Positions 25,905 to 36,156 of a stretch of DNA of 64,000 bases are shown here, piece by piece. How positions within the stretch are numbered: the stretch's first letter is position 1; each line of letters starts with the position of its first letter. The notes beneath the pieces were generated by a model that ran no database searches, was not told the DNA's origin, and saw nothing but the letters and a program-made list of their open reading frames with translations. The translations under genes and the position numbers were made by a program. The stretch is from NCBI GenBank assembly GCA_024349765.1, contig AP026073.1:1364001-1428000 (forward strand). The letters run 5' to 3'. This DNA is from Streptomyces nigrescens (GTDB taxonomy: Bacteria; Actinomycetota; Actinomycetes; Streptomycetales; Streptomycetaceae).

Positions 25905-26588
25905 ATGGCGCGAGGGACGATGTCCGAGGAAGTGCAGGCGCGGATCAAGCAGTTGATCCTGCGGCGCAGACTGGTCCCGGGCGATCCGCTGCCCACCGAG
26001 GCCGAACTGGTCGACCTGCTGGACGTCAGCCGCAACTCGGTGCGCGAGGCGCTCAAGGCGCTGCAGGCCATGCGCATCGTCGAGATCCGGCACGGCTTCG
26101 GCACCTACGTCGGCCCGCTCACCCTGGAGCCGTTCGTCGAGGGCGTCGCCTTCCGCGCCGCGGTCCGCCACCACCAGGGCGAGCCGAGCCTGTACGAGCT
26201 GATGGAGGTCCGCGAGGCGCTGGAGGCCGGCCTGATCGCCGCCGTCGCGCGCCGGCTGCCCGCCGAGGACCTCGCCGTCCTCAAGGGCCTGGTGCAGCGG
26301 ATGGCGGAGGAGGCGCGCGGCGGCATGGTGCAGAGCGCCACCGACCGGGCCTTCCACCTCGCCCTGTACCGCTCGATGGGCAACCATCTGCTGAGCGAGG
26401 TGCTGGACGCCTTCTGGGCGGCGCTGCGCCGGGTGCGCGAGGACCTCTCCGACGACCACCCGGACCCGGAGCTGACCTACCGTCAGCACAAGGAGATCGT
26501 CGAGGCGCTGGAGGCCGGCGACGGCGACCGTGCCGTGGAGGCCATGCACCGGCACTTCGACGGCATCCGACGCCGGCTGGCCGAGTAG
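25905..26588 (+). CDS. GntR-family (FadR subfamily) regulator
   Basis: Transcription factor of about 227 residues. The winged helix has LVDLLDVSRNSVREALKALQAMRIVEIRHGFGTYV as recognition region and wing. The C-terminal FCD ligand domain has metal-binding-type residues in LMEVREALEAG, RAFHLALYRSMGN and YRQHKEIVEALEAGD. The ATG at 25905 follows GGGAG; an ATG-like start at 25881 is less supported. It lies between a lyase and a sugar transporter operon, with matching palindromes before both, so it is the likely local repressor (NanR-like role, inferred). Confidence 0.92.
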   Translation: MARGTMSEEVQARIKQLILRRRLVPGDPLPTEAELVDLLDVSRNSVREALKALQAMRIVEIRHGFGTYVGPLTLEPFVEGVAFRAAVRHHQGEPSLYELMEVREALEAGLIAAVARRLPAEDLAVLKGLVQRMAEEARGGMVQSATDRAFHLALYRSMGNHLLSEVLDAFWAALRRVREDLSDDHPDPELTYRQHKEIVEALEAGDGDRAVEAMHRHFDGIRRRLAE

Positions 26589-26727
26589 CCAAGGGCGTGG
26601 GCCCGGCCCGGCCCCGGTGGTGCGGGCGGGTGGCGCCGGACCCCGTCCCGCGTCCGCCCGTTCACCGCGATGTCACGCCCCGTCAGCCGTTCCGTTGCCG
26701 ACACGGAAAAGCGTCATGTGCGTTGCC

Positions 26728-26756
26728 TTGACGGTCAGTTGGGCGCTCCCTATGGT
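26728..26756 (+). promoter_or_regulatory. vegetative-type promoter of the sugar transporter operon
   Basis: TTGACG (26728) and TATGGT (26751) with a 17-bp spacer, an SigHrdB-like arrangement. The predicted start of transcription near 26763 falls inside the operator at 26761. Confidence 0.6.
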
Positions 26757-26760
26757 CCCC

Positions 26761-26780
26761 AGGACAGGGGACATCCTACG
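26761..26780. promoter_or_regulatory. GntR operator before the sialidase relic
   Basis: AGGACAGGGGACATCCTACG matches the operator at 25739-25758 at 16 of 20 positions, keeping the AGGAC and TCCTA ends. Placed over the transcription start, it would block initiation. Confidence 0.6.
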
Positions 26781-26803
26781 TCCTTGCCCTCTGGGGGTGA
26801 CCC

Positions 26804-27181
26804 ATGGCGTACGAGAGCTCGGTGCCGTACCGGGCCGGGACCGAGGGGTACACGAGCTTCCGGATCCCTGCCGTGGCCCGCGCGCGCTCCGGGGCGGTGC
26901 AGGCCTTTTCCGCCCGCGCCCTGATGACCCCGCGCGCCGGCCGCGACGCCGGCTTCACCTGGCGGACCGCGCGTCCCACCGGCGGACTCCCGGCCGGCTA
27001 CTCCGGCTGTGCCTGTGGTCGCGCTGAACTTCGCTTCCGCTTCGCTGCAGCTCAGCTCAGCTCGGCCGCTCGGTCCGTCCGCCTCGACCGCGACACCGTC
27101 GGACTGCGCTACGAGACCGGCGACTTCAGCGCGTACTCGACGATCACCTTCCGCCGCATCCCCGTGGAGGAGCCGGCATGA
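26804..27181 (+). pseudogene. exo-alpha-sialidase relic with large internal deletion
   Basis: The first 35 or so residues (SSVPYRAGTEGYTSFRIPAV) are the N-terminus of a bacterial sialidase including the FRIP motif. The last 27 (DTVGLRYETGDFSAYSTITFRRIP) are its C-terminal propeller blade. The whole centre, including Asp-box repeats and most catalytic residues, is missing. In its place are about 60 residues of scrambled sequence (e.g. CGRAELRFRFAAAQLSSAARS). Total length is 125 residues against some 370 or more in the family. The frame stays open and its stop overlaps the next ATG (ATGA), so it still acts as a leader for translation of the binding-protein gene. Confidence 0.78.
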
Positions 27182-28526
27182 CCCGCAACCCCGTGCCCCA
27201 CCTGCCCCGTATGCCCCGCAGAACGGTCCTCGGCGGGGCGGCCGCGCTCGCCGCCGGCTTCGCGCTCGCCGGCTGCAGCGACGGCGGGGACGGCGACGCC
27301 GACGCGCCCCGGGAGCGCAAGAAGGGCCAGAAGATCACGCTGACCTTCTGGTCCTGGGTGCCGGGCATCGACAAACCCGTCGACCTGTGGAACCGCAAGA
27401 ACCCCGACGTCCAGGTCAAGGTCGAGAAGGTGTCGGCCGTCAACGGCGAGCAGTACGCCAAGATGCACGCCGCCATCAAGGCCGGCAACCCGCCCGACCT
27501 CGGCCAGATCGAGTTCCCGATCATCCCCAGCTTCCTGCTCGACAACGGGCTGCTCGACCTCGCCCCGCTCGGCGCCGCCCGCCACAAGGGCAAGTTCTTC
27601 GGCTGGCAGTGGCAGCAGTCCGTCTTCGGCAAGGGCATCTACGCCATCCCGCAGGCCTCCGGCCCGATGGGCCTGTTCGTCCGCCAGGACCTCTTCGACA
27701 AGTGGGGCCTGAAGGCTCCCGGGACGTGGGACGAGTACGAGGCCGCCGCCAAGGTGATCCGCAAGAAGGGCGCCTGGATCGAGACCTTCGCCCCCACCAA
27801 CGGCAACCGCTTCTCCGGCCTCGCCTGGCAGGCCGGCGCCAAGTGGTACGCGAGCCACGGCGACACCTGGCTCGTGCACATCGACGACGAACCCACCCGC
27901 CGGGTCGCCGACTACTGGGAGTCCCTGGTCAAGCAGAAGCTCGTCAAGACCATCCCGGACCGCCAGAACGCCTGGTACAAGGACCTCCAGACCGGCGACA
28001 TCACCGCCTGGGTGGGCGCCAGTTGGGGCGACGCCCTGCTGGTCGGCAACGCGCCGGGCACCAAGGGGAAATGGCGGGCCGCGCCGCTGCCCCAGTGGAA
28101 GGCCGGCGGCCAGGTCTTCGCCAACTGGGGCGGCTCCACCACCGCCGTCTTCGCCAAGGCGAGCTACCCCAAGGACGCCCTGGACTTCGCGGTCTGGCTC
28201 AACACCGACCCCGCGTCGATCGCCCTGCTGATCGACGGCGGCTACGGCTTCCCCAGCGCCAAGAAGGGCTACGCCACCGACGCCCTCGACGTCGACAAGC
28301 CCTTCTTCGGCGGCCAGTCGTACAGCAAGGTCTTCGCCGACGCCAGTGCGCACGTCGACACCAGCTGGCGGTGGGGACCCGGCGTGGACACCCTCTACCA
28401 GCGGCTCGGCGACGCCTTCACCGACGCCCTCGCCGACGGCAGCTCGTTCCGCTCCGCCCTCGCCAAGGTGCAGCGCCAGACGCTGTCCGACCTCCAGGGC
28501 AAGGGCCTGAAGGTGGAGAGCGGCGG

Positions 28527-28530
<4 letters not shown>
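27178..28530 (+). CDS. ABC transporter sugar-binding lipoprotein
   Basis: Extracellular solute-binding protein of family 1, 450 residues. The signal contains both an Arg pair (PRRTVLGG) and a lipobox (FALAGC), so export may be Tat-dependent. The mature part begins KITLTFWSWVPG and keeps the family pattern LWNRKNPDVQVKVEKV, IYAIPQASGPMGLFVRQDLFDKWG and FAVWLNTDP. It overlaps the sialidase relic by ATGA and the first permease by GTGA. By locus context a sialic acid or related amino-sugar ligand is likely but unproven. No ATPase is encoded here; a shared MsiK-type ATPase is usual in Streptomyces. Confidence 0.9.
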
Positions 28531-29506
<976 letters not shown>

Positions 29507-29510
<4 letters not shown>

Positions 29511-30382
29511 CCCGGCCCACCGCCCGAGCCCGCACGACCCTGCCACCGGTCCGCTACCGGATCATCACCGCCTCGCTGCTGACCGTCGCCGCGCTGTACT
29601 TCCTGGTGCCCGTCTACTGGCTGGTCGTCTCCACCACCAAGAACAGCGCCGAACTCTTCGGCACCTTCGGCTTCTGGTTCGCCGGCCACCCCGACCCCCT
29701 CGGCCACCTCGCCGACGTCCTCACCTACGACCACGGCATCTACGCCCGCTGGTTCGCCAACTCCCTGCTCTACGCCGGGATCGGCGCGGTCTGCGCCACC
29801 CTGCTGTCCGCCGCGGCCGGCTACGCGCTGGCCAAATTCCCGTTCCCCGGCCGGGAGGCGGTCTTCAACCTCGTCCTCGCCGGCGTCCTCATCCCGGGCA
29901 CCGCGCTCGCCCTCCCGCTCTACTTCCTCTTCAGCGCGATGGGCCTGGCCGACACCTACTGGGCGGTGCTGATCCCGAGCGTGGTCAGCCCGTTCGGCGT
30001 CTACCTCTGCCGGATCTACGCGGCCGCCGCGGTCCCCGACTCGCTGCTGGAGGCGGCCCGGATCGACGGCGCGGGCGAGGCGCGGATCTTCGCCGGGCTG
30101 GGGCTGCGGCTGATGACCCCCGCGCTGGTCACCGTCTTCCTGTTCCAGTTCGTGCACATCTGGAACAACTACTTCCTGCCGCTGGTCATGCTCTCCGACT
30201 CCGACCTCTATCCGATCCAACTGGGCCTGACCAGCTGGACCGGCTACGCGGACCGGCAGCCGGTGCTCTACCAGTACACGGTGGGCGGCGCGTTCCTCTC
30301 CGTGGTGCCGCTGATGGTGCTGATGACCGTCCTGCAGCGGTACTGGCGCGCGGGGTTGACGGAGGGCAGCGTCAAGGCGTGA
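29507..30382 (+). CDS. ABC sugar transporter permease 2
   Basis: MalG-like permease of 291 residues. The EAA coupling loop reads LEAARIDGAGEARIFAGLGLRLMTPAL. Helices begin at YRIITASLLTVAALYFLVPVYWLVV. It overlaps the first permease by ATGA, so binding protein and permeases are translated as a coupled set. The operon ends here, followed by a GC-rich tandem repeat. Confidence 0.9.
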
Positions 30383-30386
30383 CGGT

Positions 30387-30466
30387 GCGGTGCTGCGGTG
30401 CTGCGGTGCTGCGGTGCTGCGGTGCGGCGTGACGGTGCGGTGCGGCGGTGCGGCGGTGCGGCGTGG
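30387..30466. repeat. tandem GGTGCTGC/GGTGCGGC octamer repeat
   Basis: About five head-to-tail copies of an 8-bp unit GGTGCTGC followed by GGTGCGGC variants, between the permease stop and the F420 reductase gene. Simple-sequence repeat, no coding potential seen. Confidence 0.7.
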
Positions 30467-30567
30467 TGGGGGTGACGGTGCCTTGTCGCGGGCAGCCGTC
30501 GTGGGGGTGACGGTGGCTTGCCGCGGGCGGCCGAAGTGGCGTGACAGGACGTGACAGGATCGGTGTC

Positions 30568-31299
30568 ATGACTACTCCTGACGATGCGCAGTCCCCGAAC
30601 GCCGCGACCCGCGCGAAGGCCGCCCTCCAGCGCGACCCCTGGGACCTGCCGGACGTCTCCGGCCTCGTGGTCGGCGTCCTCGGCGGCACCGGCGACCAGG
30701 GCCGCGGCCTGGCCTACCGGCTCGGCCGGGCCGGCCAGAAGGTGATCATCGGGTCCCGGGCCGAGGAGCGCGCCCGGACCGCCGCCGAGGAACTCGGCCT
30801 CGGCATCGAGGGCGCGGAGAACGCGGAGTGCGCGCGGCGCAGCGACATCGTGATCGTCGCCGTGCCGTGGGAGGGCCACGCCAAGACGCTCCAGGCCCTG
30901 CGCGAGCCGCTGGCCGGCAAGCTCGTGATCGACTGCGTCAACCCGCTGGGCTTCGACAAGAAGGGCGCCTACGCGCTGAAGCCGGAGGAAGGCAGCGCGG
31001 CCGAGCAGGCCGCCGCGCTGCTGCCGGAGTCCCGGGTCACCGCGGCCTTCCACCACCTGTCCGCGGTGCTGCTCCAGGACCCCGAGGTCGAGCAGATCGA
31101 CACCGACGTGATGGTGCTGGGGGAGTCCCGCGCCGACACGGACCTGGTCCAGGCGCTGGCCGCGCGCATCCCCGGGATGCGCGGCGTCTTCTCGGGGCGG
31201 CTGCGCAATGCGCACCAGGTGGAGTCGCTGGTGGCGAATCTGATCTCGGTGAACCGGCGGTACAAGGCGCATGCGGGGGTCCGTATTACGGACATTTAG
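30568..31299 (+). CDS. F420H2:NADP+ oxidoreductase (NADPH-dependent F420 reductase)
   Basis: Transfers hydride between coenzyme F420 and NADP(H), supplying reduced F420 to secondary metabolism. About 243 residues. The dinucleotide-binding start is VVGVLGGTGDQGRGLAYRLGRAGQKVIIGSR. Then come IVIVAVPWEGHAKTL, VIDCVNPLGFD and VTAAFHHLSAVLL, all typical of the Fno/NpdG family. The ATG at 30568 is preferred over an upstream frame start at 30541. Its 3' end runs into a copy of the palindromic repeat family. Confidence 0.93.
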   Translation: MTTPDDAQSPNAATRAKAALQRDPWDLPDVSGLVVGVLGGTGDQGRGLAYRLGRAGQKVIIGSRAEERARTAAEELGLGIEGAENAECARRSDIVIVAVPWEGHAKTLQALREPLAGKLVIDCVNPLGFDKKGAYALKPEEGSAAEQAAALLPESRVTAAFHHLSAVLLQDPEVEQIDTDVMVLGESRADTDLVQALAARIPGMRGVFSGRLRNAHQVESLVANLISVNRRYKAHAGVRITDI

Positions 31300-31302
31300 C
31301 CC

Positions 31303-31535
31303 CACGCAGCTGACTGCCGCCCACGTAGCTGGCTGTCCCGCCGTTGCGCGCTTTGCGGCGCCTCCCACGTACCTGTCTGCGGCGCCGCGGGTGTTGTTCG
31401 CCGTTGCGCCTGCGGCGGGCTGGGTGGTTTGTGGGTGCGGTGACGGGCCTCCGGGGCCGGTTGTGTGGACTGCTGACGCTTTACGTCCACACAACCGGCC
31501 CCTCCGGCCCGTCCCCTCCCGTGAGGGGGAAGGAA
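31303..31535. repeat. mosaic palindromic repeat family, copy B (half-length)
   Basis: Begins just after the F420 reductase stop. It holds two tandem modules containing CACGTAGCTGGCTGTCCCGC and CACGTACCTGTCTGC, each followed by a GCCGTTGCGC run. A CGGGCTGGGTGGTTTGTGGG stretch and the invariant core at 31461-31494 (TTGTGTGGAC-N14-GTCCACACAA) follow. It matches the left half of copy D in the same orientation. The rest of this 366-bp gap up to 31665 has no recognisable gene. Confidence 0.8.
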
Positions 31536-31665
31536 ACGGTGGGTGGGGGTGGGCGTGATCCCAGGTGTAAGGGGCGCCGTGGCCGAGAGCGAGGGGCAGC
31601 TGAGGGCGGGGTCGGGGATGGGGGACACTGGGAGGGACCGCCTACTCCCGACAGGAGCTCATCCC

Positions 31666-31857
31666 ATGCCCCGCCTCGCTCTCATGGCCCTTGCCGTGTG
31701 TGTTCTTGCCGTTGCCGCTGCCGTCGTGTCCTTCGTGGAGGGCAGCTTCGTGGGGATCGTGTGGGTGTTGCTGGCCGGTATTTCCAGCAACATGGCGTGG
31801 TTCTACGTGCGCAAGGCGAAGATCGAGCGGGAGCAGCAGGCCGCGACCTCCGGCTGA
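31666..31857 (+). CDS. small two-helix membrane protein
   Basis: A 63-residue protein with two hydrophobic segments (LALMALAVCVLAVAAAVVSF and GSFVGIVWVLLAGISSNMAWF), then a charged tail (YVRKAKIEREQQAATSG). The ATG at 31666 follows AGGAG at suitable distance. It ends one base from the convergent site-2 protease gene. Conserved type of small Streptomyces membrane protein; function unknown. Confidence 0.75.
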   Translation: MPRLALMALAVCVLAVAAAVVSFVEGSFVGIVWVLLAGISSNMAWFYVRKAKIEREQQAATSG

Positions 31858-31858
31858 G

Positions 31859-32629
31859 TCACTGCCAGAAGCGGAAGAGCTCCTGGCCGAAGTAGGTGTC
31901 GAGGCGGGAGACGCCCAGCGCGCGCAGGAGCGTGTCCACCAGGCCGAAGAAGGCCTGGTTGACCTCGGGGAGCCACAGCAGGGCGAAGACCGCCAGCAGG
32001 CCGATGACCGCGTAGGGCTCTATCTTGCGGCGCAGTGCCGGGGACAGCCAGGGCTCGATCACGCCGTAGCCGTCCAGGCCGGGGACCGGCAGGAAGTTCA
32101 GGATCGTCGCGGTCACCTGGAGCAGCGCGAGGAAGGCCAGGGCGAAGCGGAAGGTCGGCGGGACGCCCGTGAGGCCGAGCAGCCAGAACGGGGCGGTGCA
32201 GATCACCGCGAACACGGCGTTGGTCAGGGGGCCGGCCGCCGAGACCAGACTGTCCTGCCAGCGGCTGCGGATGCGGGCGCGCTCGATGTAGACCGCGCCG
32301 CCCGGCAGGCCGATGCCGTTCACGATCAGGAAGATCAGCGGCAGGATGATGCTGAGCAGGGCGTGGGTGTATTTGAGCGGGTTCAGGGTGAGATAGCCCC
32401 TGGCCTCCACCGAGATGTCGCCGCTGTGCAGCGCGGTGCGGGCGTGTGCGTACTCGTGCAGGCAGAGGGACACCACCCAGCCGGACGTGACGAACGCGAA
32501 GACCGCGACGCCGGTGTGCGTGCCGAGCGTTCCCTTCCAGACGGCCCAGCCGGACACCGCGAGGACGGCGACGAGCGCGAGGAAGACCGGGCTGATGCGC
32601 CGGTCGGCGCGCCGGATGGCGGTGGTCAT
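31859..32629 (-). CDS. site-2 protease family (M50) intramembrane metalloprotease
   Basis: Polytopic membrane protein of 256 residues. The zinc motif HExxH is HEYAH in the second helix (VSLCLHEYAHARTALHSGD). The third ligand region is NFLPVPGLDGYGV, matching the NxxPxxxLDG motif. A central hydrophobic stretch (LLSIILPLIFLIVNGIGLPGGAVYI) separates them. There is no PDZ or CBS domain, so it is the minimal, Zn-dependent rhomboid-sized form. Target unknown. It diverges from the AfsR-like regulator gene. Confidence 0.9.
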   Translation of the reverse strand: MTTAIRRADRRISPVFLALVAVLAVSGWAVWKGTLGTHTGVAVFAFVTSGWVVSLCLHEYAHARTALHSGDISVEARGYLTLNPLKYTHALLSIILPLIFLIVNGIGLPGGAVYIERARIRSRWQDSLVSAAGPLTNAVFAVICTAPFWLLGLTGVPPTFRFALAFLALLQVTATILNFLPVPGLDGYGVIEPWLSPALRRKIEPYAVIGLLAVFALLWLPEVNQAFFGLVDTLLRALGVSRLDTYFGQELFRFWQ

Positions 32630-32778
32630 GGTGCGGGCTCCCGGGGACGGTCTCGGCAGGGGCAGCCCCGACCGTAACCGTGCGGAGGCGGACCGCGCAC
32701 GGGTGCCGCCGTGGCCGGTCGTCGTCCGGGACGGAAACTCGGTGCAAAGCGGCCGCGGCCCTGCACGACAATGGGCCG

Positions 32779-35700
32779 GTGCGCTATGGAATTCTCGGCA
32801 CCGCCCAGGCCGACCGACCCGACGGCACCCCCGTGTCCCTCGGCGGCGCCCGCCTGCGCGCGCTGCTCACCGCCCTCGCCCTGCGCCCGGGCCGTGCGCT
32901 GCCGGCCGAGGCACTGATCGCCGACGTCTGGGGCATGGAGCCGCCGGCCGACGCGCCCGGGGCGCTGCAGGCGCTGGTCGGCCGGCTGCGGCGGGCCCTC
33001 GGGCACGCCGCCATCGCCTCGGTCGACGGCGGCTACCGGCTGTCCGCCGAGCCCGACGCCGTCGACCTGCACCGTTTCGAGCGGCTCACCACGGACGGTG
33101 GCCGGGCGCTCGCCGACGCCGATCCGGCCCGGGCCGCGGACCTGCTGGACGAGGCGCTGGCGCTGTGGCGCGGCCCGGCACTCGCCGACCTGCCGGACGC
33201 CGGTGCCGAGGCGGCCCGCGCCGAGAGCCGCCGGCTGGACGCCCAGCGCACCCGCCTCGCCGCCGACCTCGCCCTCGGCCGGGCCGAGCGGACGCTGCCC
33301 ACCCTGCTCGCGCTGTGCCGGGAGCACCCCCTCGACGAGCCCCTCCAGGCCCTGCGGCTGCGGGCGTTGCGCGCCGCGGGCCGTACCGCGGAGGCGCTGG
33401 CCGCCTACGAGGAGATACGCGCCGGCCTCGCCGACCGCCTCGGCGCCGACCCGGGCCCGGAGCTGCGGGCCCTGCACGCGGAGCTGCTGCGGCTCGGTGC
33501 GGACGAGCCGGTGGCGGCCGTGGCGGAGCCCCCGGTGCCGCCGTCCCGGCCCGCCGGGCGCGGGCCCGGCAACCTCCGGGCCCGGCTCACCTCGTTCGTC
33601 GGCCGGGACGCCGATCTCGCGGCGATCCGGTCCGACCTGGGCGAACACCGGCTGGTGACGTTGCTGGGGCCGGGCGGGGCGGGCAAGACCCGGCTGTCGC
33701 AGGAGGGTGCGGAGAGCGCCGCCGCGGCCCGGCCGGGGGCCTGGCCGCACGGTGTGTGGCTGGCGGAGCTGGCGCCGGTGGACGATCCGCAGACCGTGCC
33801 GGAGGCGGTGCTGACCGCGCTGGGCGCCCGCGAGACCGTCGTCCGCGGCACCACCGCCGAGGGCCTGCGGGCCGCCGCCGACCCGACCGCGCTGGACCCG
33901 CTCGGCCGGCTCGCCGAGCACTGCGCCGGACGCCGGATGCTGCTGGTCCTGGACAACTGCGAGCATGTGATCGGTGCCGCCGCCGCGCTCGCCGAGCGGC
34001 TGCTGGCCGACTGCCCGGGCGTCACGGTCCTGGCCACCAGCCGGGAGCCGCTGGCCGTACCGGGCGAGGTGCTGCGGCCGGTCGAGCCGCTGCCGGACCC
34101 GGTCGCGCTGCGGCTGCTGGCCGACCGGGGCTCCGCCGCCCGCCCCGGCTTCCGGATCGACGACGACCCGGCGGCCTGCACCGAGATCTGCCGCCGGCTG
34201 GACGGTCTGCCGCTCGCCATCGAACTCGCCGCCGCCCGGCTGCGGCTGCTCACCCCCCGCCAGCTGGCCGACCGGCTCGACGACCGCTTCCGGCTGCTGA
34301 CCAGCGGCAGCCGGACCCTGCTGCCCCGGCAGCAGACCCTGCGCGCGGTGGTCGACTGGTCCTGGGACCTCACCGACGAGCCCGAACGGGCGGTACTGCG
34401 CCGGCTGTCCGTCTTCGCCGGCGGCTGCGACCTGGCCGCCGCTGAGGAGGTGTGCGCGGGCGACGGCGTCGAGGAGTACGAGGTCGCCGGGCTGCTGGGG
34501 TCGCTGATCGACAAGTCGCTGGTGGTGGCGGCGCCGGCCCCCGATGGCCAGATGCGCTACCGGCTGCTGGAGACCGTGGGGGAGTACGCCGGGGAGCGGC
34601 TGGACGAGGCGGGGGAGCGGGCCGGTGCCGAGCGCCGGCACCTCGTCGCCTACCGCGAACTGGCCCGTACCGCGGACCCGTTGCTGCGCGGCCCCGGCCA
34701 GCGCGCGGCGATGGAGCGGCTGGAGCTGGAGCACGACAACCTGCGCACCGCACTGCGCCGGGCCGTCGCGGCCGGGGACGAGCACGAGGCGCTGTGCCTG
34801 GTGCTGTCCCTGCAGTGGTTCTGGTCGCTGCGCGACCACCGCAGCGATGCCCGCCACTGGGCCACGGCGGCCGGCGAGCTCGGCCCCAACCCCTTCCTGA
34901 CGCCCGTCGAACCGGCCCCCGCACTGCACCGGCGGCCGATCGACGCCCCGCCGCCGATGTCCGACGAGCAGCTGGCCGAGGCCCGCCGCGAGGTCCGCCT
35001 GGTCGCGCTGTCCAGCAGGGACAGCGACATCGAGGCGATGCGCGACCCGCAGATGCAGCGGGAGCTCGCCGGGATGCTCGCCGCCTACCGCCCCGGACTG
35101 CCGCAGACCTGCAAGGTGCCCGGTGTGATGTGGTACTTCGCGGTGCTGCTCACCGGGCGCTTCGACGAACTGGCCGAGCTGATCGACGGCGCGGTGGCGG
35201 CCTGCCGCGACCACGGCTACGACTGGGAGCTGGCCTACGTCCTGCAGATGCGCTCCAAGATCTTCAACGACCGGCCCGGCGGGCTGTCCCAGGCGTCCCG
35301 CGACGCCGACGAGGCGCTGCGGATATTCCGCACGGTGGGCGACGCCTGGGGCGCGGCCGAGGCGCTGTCCGGGCGCGGCGAGTCCCACGAGAAGCGGGGG
35401 GCGTACGAGCTCGCGGCGCGCGACTACCGGGCGGCGATGGTGCACGCCGAGGAGGTGGGCGCGCACGGCCAGACCCTGCTGCTGCGCTGCCGGCTGGGCG
35501 CCGTGCTGATCGAGGACGGCCAGTCCGAGACCGGTGAGCGGATGCTCCGCGAGGTGCTGGCCGAGGCCGCGGGGGGCAACTCCGGCCGGGACACCGAGCC
35601 GTTCGCCCGGCTGACCCTCGCCATGTGGCTGTCGGTGAGCGGGCGGCCGCGGGAGGCGCGGGCCGAACTCCACATCGTGCAGGAGCTGTTCGTCCCGCGC

Positions 35701-36102
35701 GCCCCGGACCTCTTCGCCGGCATCCTGGAGTCCGCGCTGGTCTCGCTGGACATCGAAGAGGGCCACACCGAGGGCGTGCTGCCGCGCTTCCGGGCGGCCC
35801 TGACCCTGATGCAGGACGAGCTGACCCAGATGGTCGCCCCCGACATGCCGGTGATCCAGCTCCTCACCGGCGCCCGGGTGCTGATGGCCGTACGGGGCGA
35901 GGCGGCGGGCCGGGACGCGGCGCGGCTGGTCGGGGCGTACGACGCGCTGCGGGCCACCGGCCACGTGCCGACCCTGGTCATCCGCGACGAACGGGCGCGC
36001 ACCGAGGAGGCGGCGCGGAAGCTGCTGAGCGACGACGCCTACGCGCGTGCCCACGCCGAAGGCGGTGACCTCTCGCTGGAAGAGGCCACCGCCCTCATCT
36101 GA
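32779..36102 (+). CDS. AfsR/SARP-type BTAD regulator with NB-ARC ATPase and TPR-like domain
   Basis: Large regulator of 1107 residues. Order: OmpR-like winged helix (residues about 1-90), bacterial transcriptional activation domain (about 95-240), then a STAND-type ATPase with the Walker A loop GPGGAGKTR (297-305), Walker B-like LLVLDNCEH and the winged-helix segment DWSWDLTDEPERAVLRRLSVF. A long helical, TPR-like C-terminus follows. Such proteins activate secondary metabolism in Streptomyces. GTG 32779 starts the first strand of the DNA-binding domain, and GACAAT seven bases before it suggests a leaderless message. The downstream DrrAB-like exporter is convergent, so no target is evident. 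Confidence 0.9.
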   Translation: MRYGILGTAQADRPDGTPVSLGGARLRALLTALALRPGRALPAEALIADVWGMEPPADAPGALQALVGRLRRALGHAAIASVDGGYRLSAEPDAVDLHRFERLTTDGGRALADADPARAADLLDEALALWRGPALADLPDAGAEAARAESRRLDAQRTRLAADLALGRAERTLPTLLALCREHPLDEPLQALRLRALRAAGRTAEALAAYEEIRAGLADRLGADPGPELRALHAELLRLGADEPVAAVAEPPVPPSRPAGRGPGNLRARLTSFVGRDADLAAIRSDLGEHRLVTLLGPGGAGKTRLSQEGAESAAAARPGAWPHGVWLAELAPVDDPQTVPEAVLTALGARETVVRGTTAEGLRAAADPTALDPLGRLAEHCAGRRMLLVLDNCEHVIGAAAALAERLLADCPGVTVLATSREPLAVPGEVLRPVEPLPDPVALRLLADRGSAARPGFRIDDDPAACTEICRRLDGLPLAIELAAARLRLLTPRQLADRLDDRFRLLTSGSRTLLPRQQTLRAVVDWSWDLTDEPERAVLRRLSVFAGGCDLAAAEEVCAGDGVEEYEVAGLLGSLIDKSLVVAAPAPDGQMRYRLLETVGEYAGERLDEAGERAGAERRHLVAYRELARTADPLLRGPGQRAAMERLELEHDNLRTALRRAVAAGDEHEALCLVLSLQWFWSLRDHRSDARHWATAAGELGPNPFLTPVEPAPALHRRPIDAPPPMSDEQLAEARREVRLVALSSRDSDIEAMRDPQMQRELAGMLAAYRPGLPQTCKVPGVMWYFAVLLTGRFDELAELIDGAVAACRDHGYDWELAYVLQMRSKIFNDRPGGLSQASRDADEALRIFRTVGDAWGAAEALSGRGESHEKRGAYELAARDYRAAMVHAEEVGAHGQTLLLRCRLGAVLIEDGQSETGERMLREVLAEAAGGNSGRDTEPFARLTLAMWLSVSGRPREARAELHIVQELFVPRAPDLFAGILESALVSLDIEEGHTEGVLPRFRAALTLMQDELTQMVAPDMPVIQLLTGARVLMAVRGEAAGRDAARLVGAYDALRATGHVPTLVIRDERARTEEAARKLLSDDAYARAHAEGGDLSLEEATALI

Positions 36103-36124
36103 CGCGAGCCGGGCGGAGGCTGTT

Positions 36125-36151
36125 GCCCCGCGGGGAGGCCCCCTGCGGGGC
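36125..36151. terminator. convergent terminator hairpin
   Basis: GCCCCGC and GCGGGGC arms enclose a 13-base loop between the AfsR-like gene and the ABC permease gene. No T-run is seen, as is usual in Streptomyces. Confidence 0.5.
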
Positions 36152-36156
36152 GTGCG

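Noticed and set aside
31296-31628. Open frames within repeat copies B, C and D (for example 38009-38605, 55590-55817)
   Set aside because: They are alternative readings of palindromic repeat DNA, occur on both strands and lack ribosome sites. Similar peptides in different copies reflect the repeat, not a protein family.
32626-36054. 1142-codon open frame on the minus strand opposite the AfsR-like gene
   Set aside because: It mirrors the GC-skewed codon positions of the real gene; its translation is low-complexity Gly/Arg/Pro/Gln with no fold, and the plus-strand frame has clear domains.
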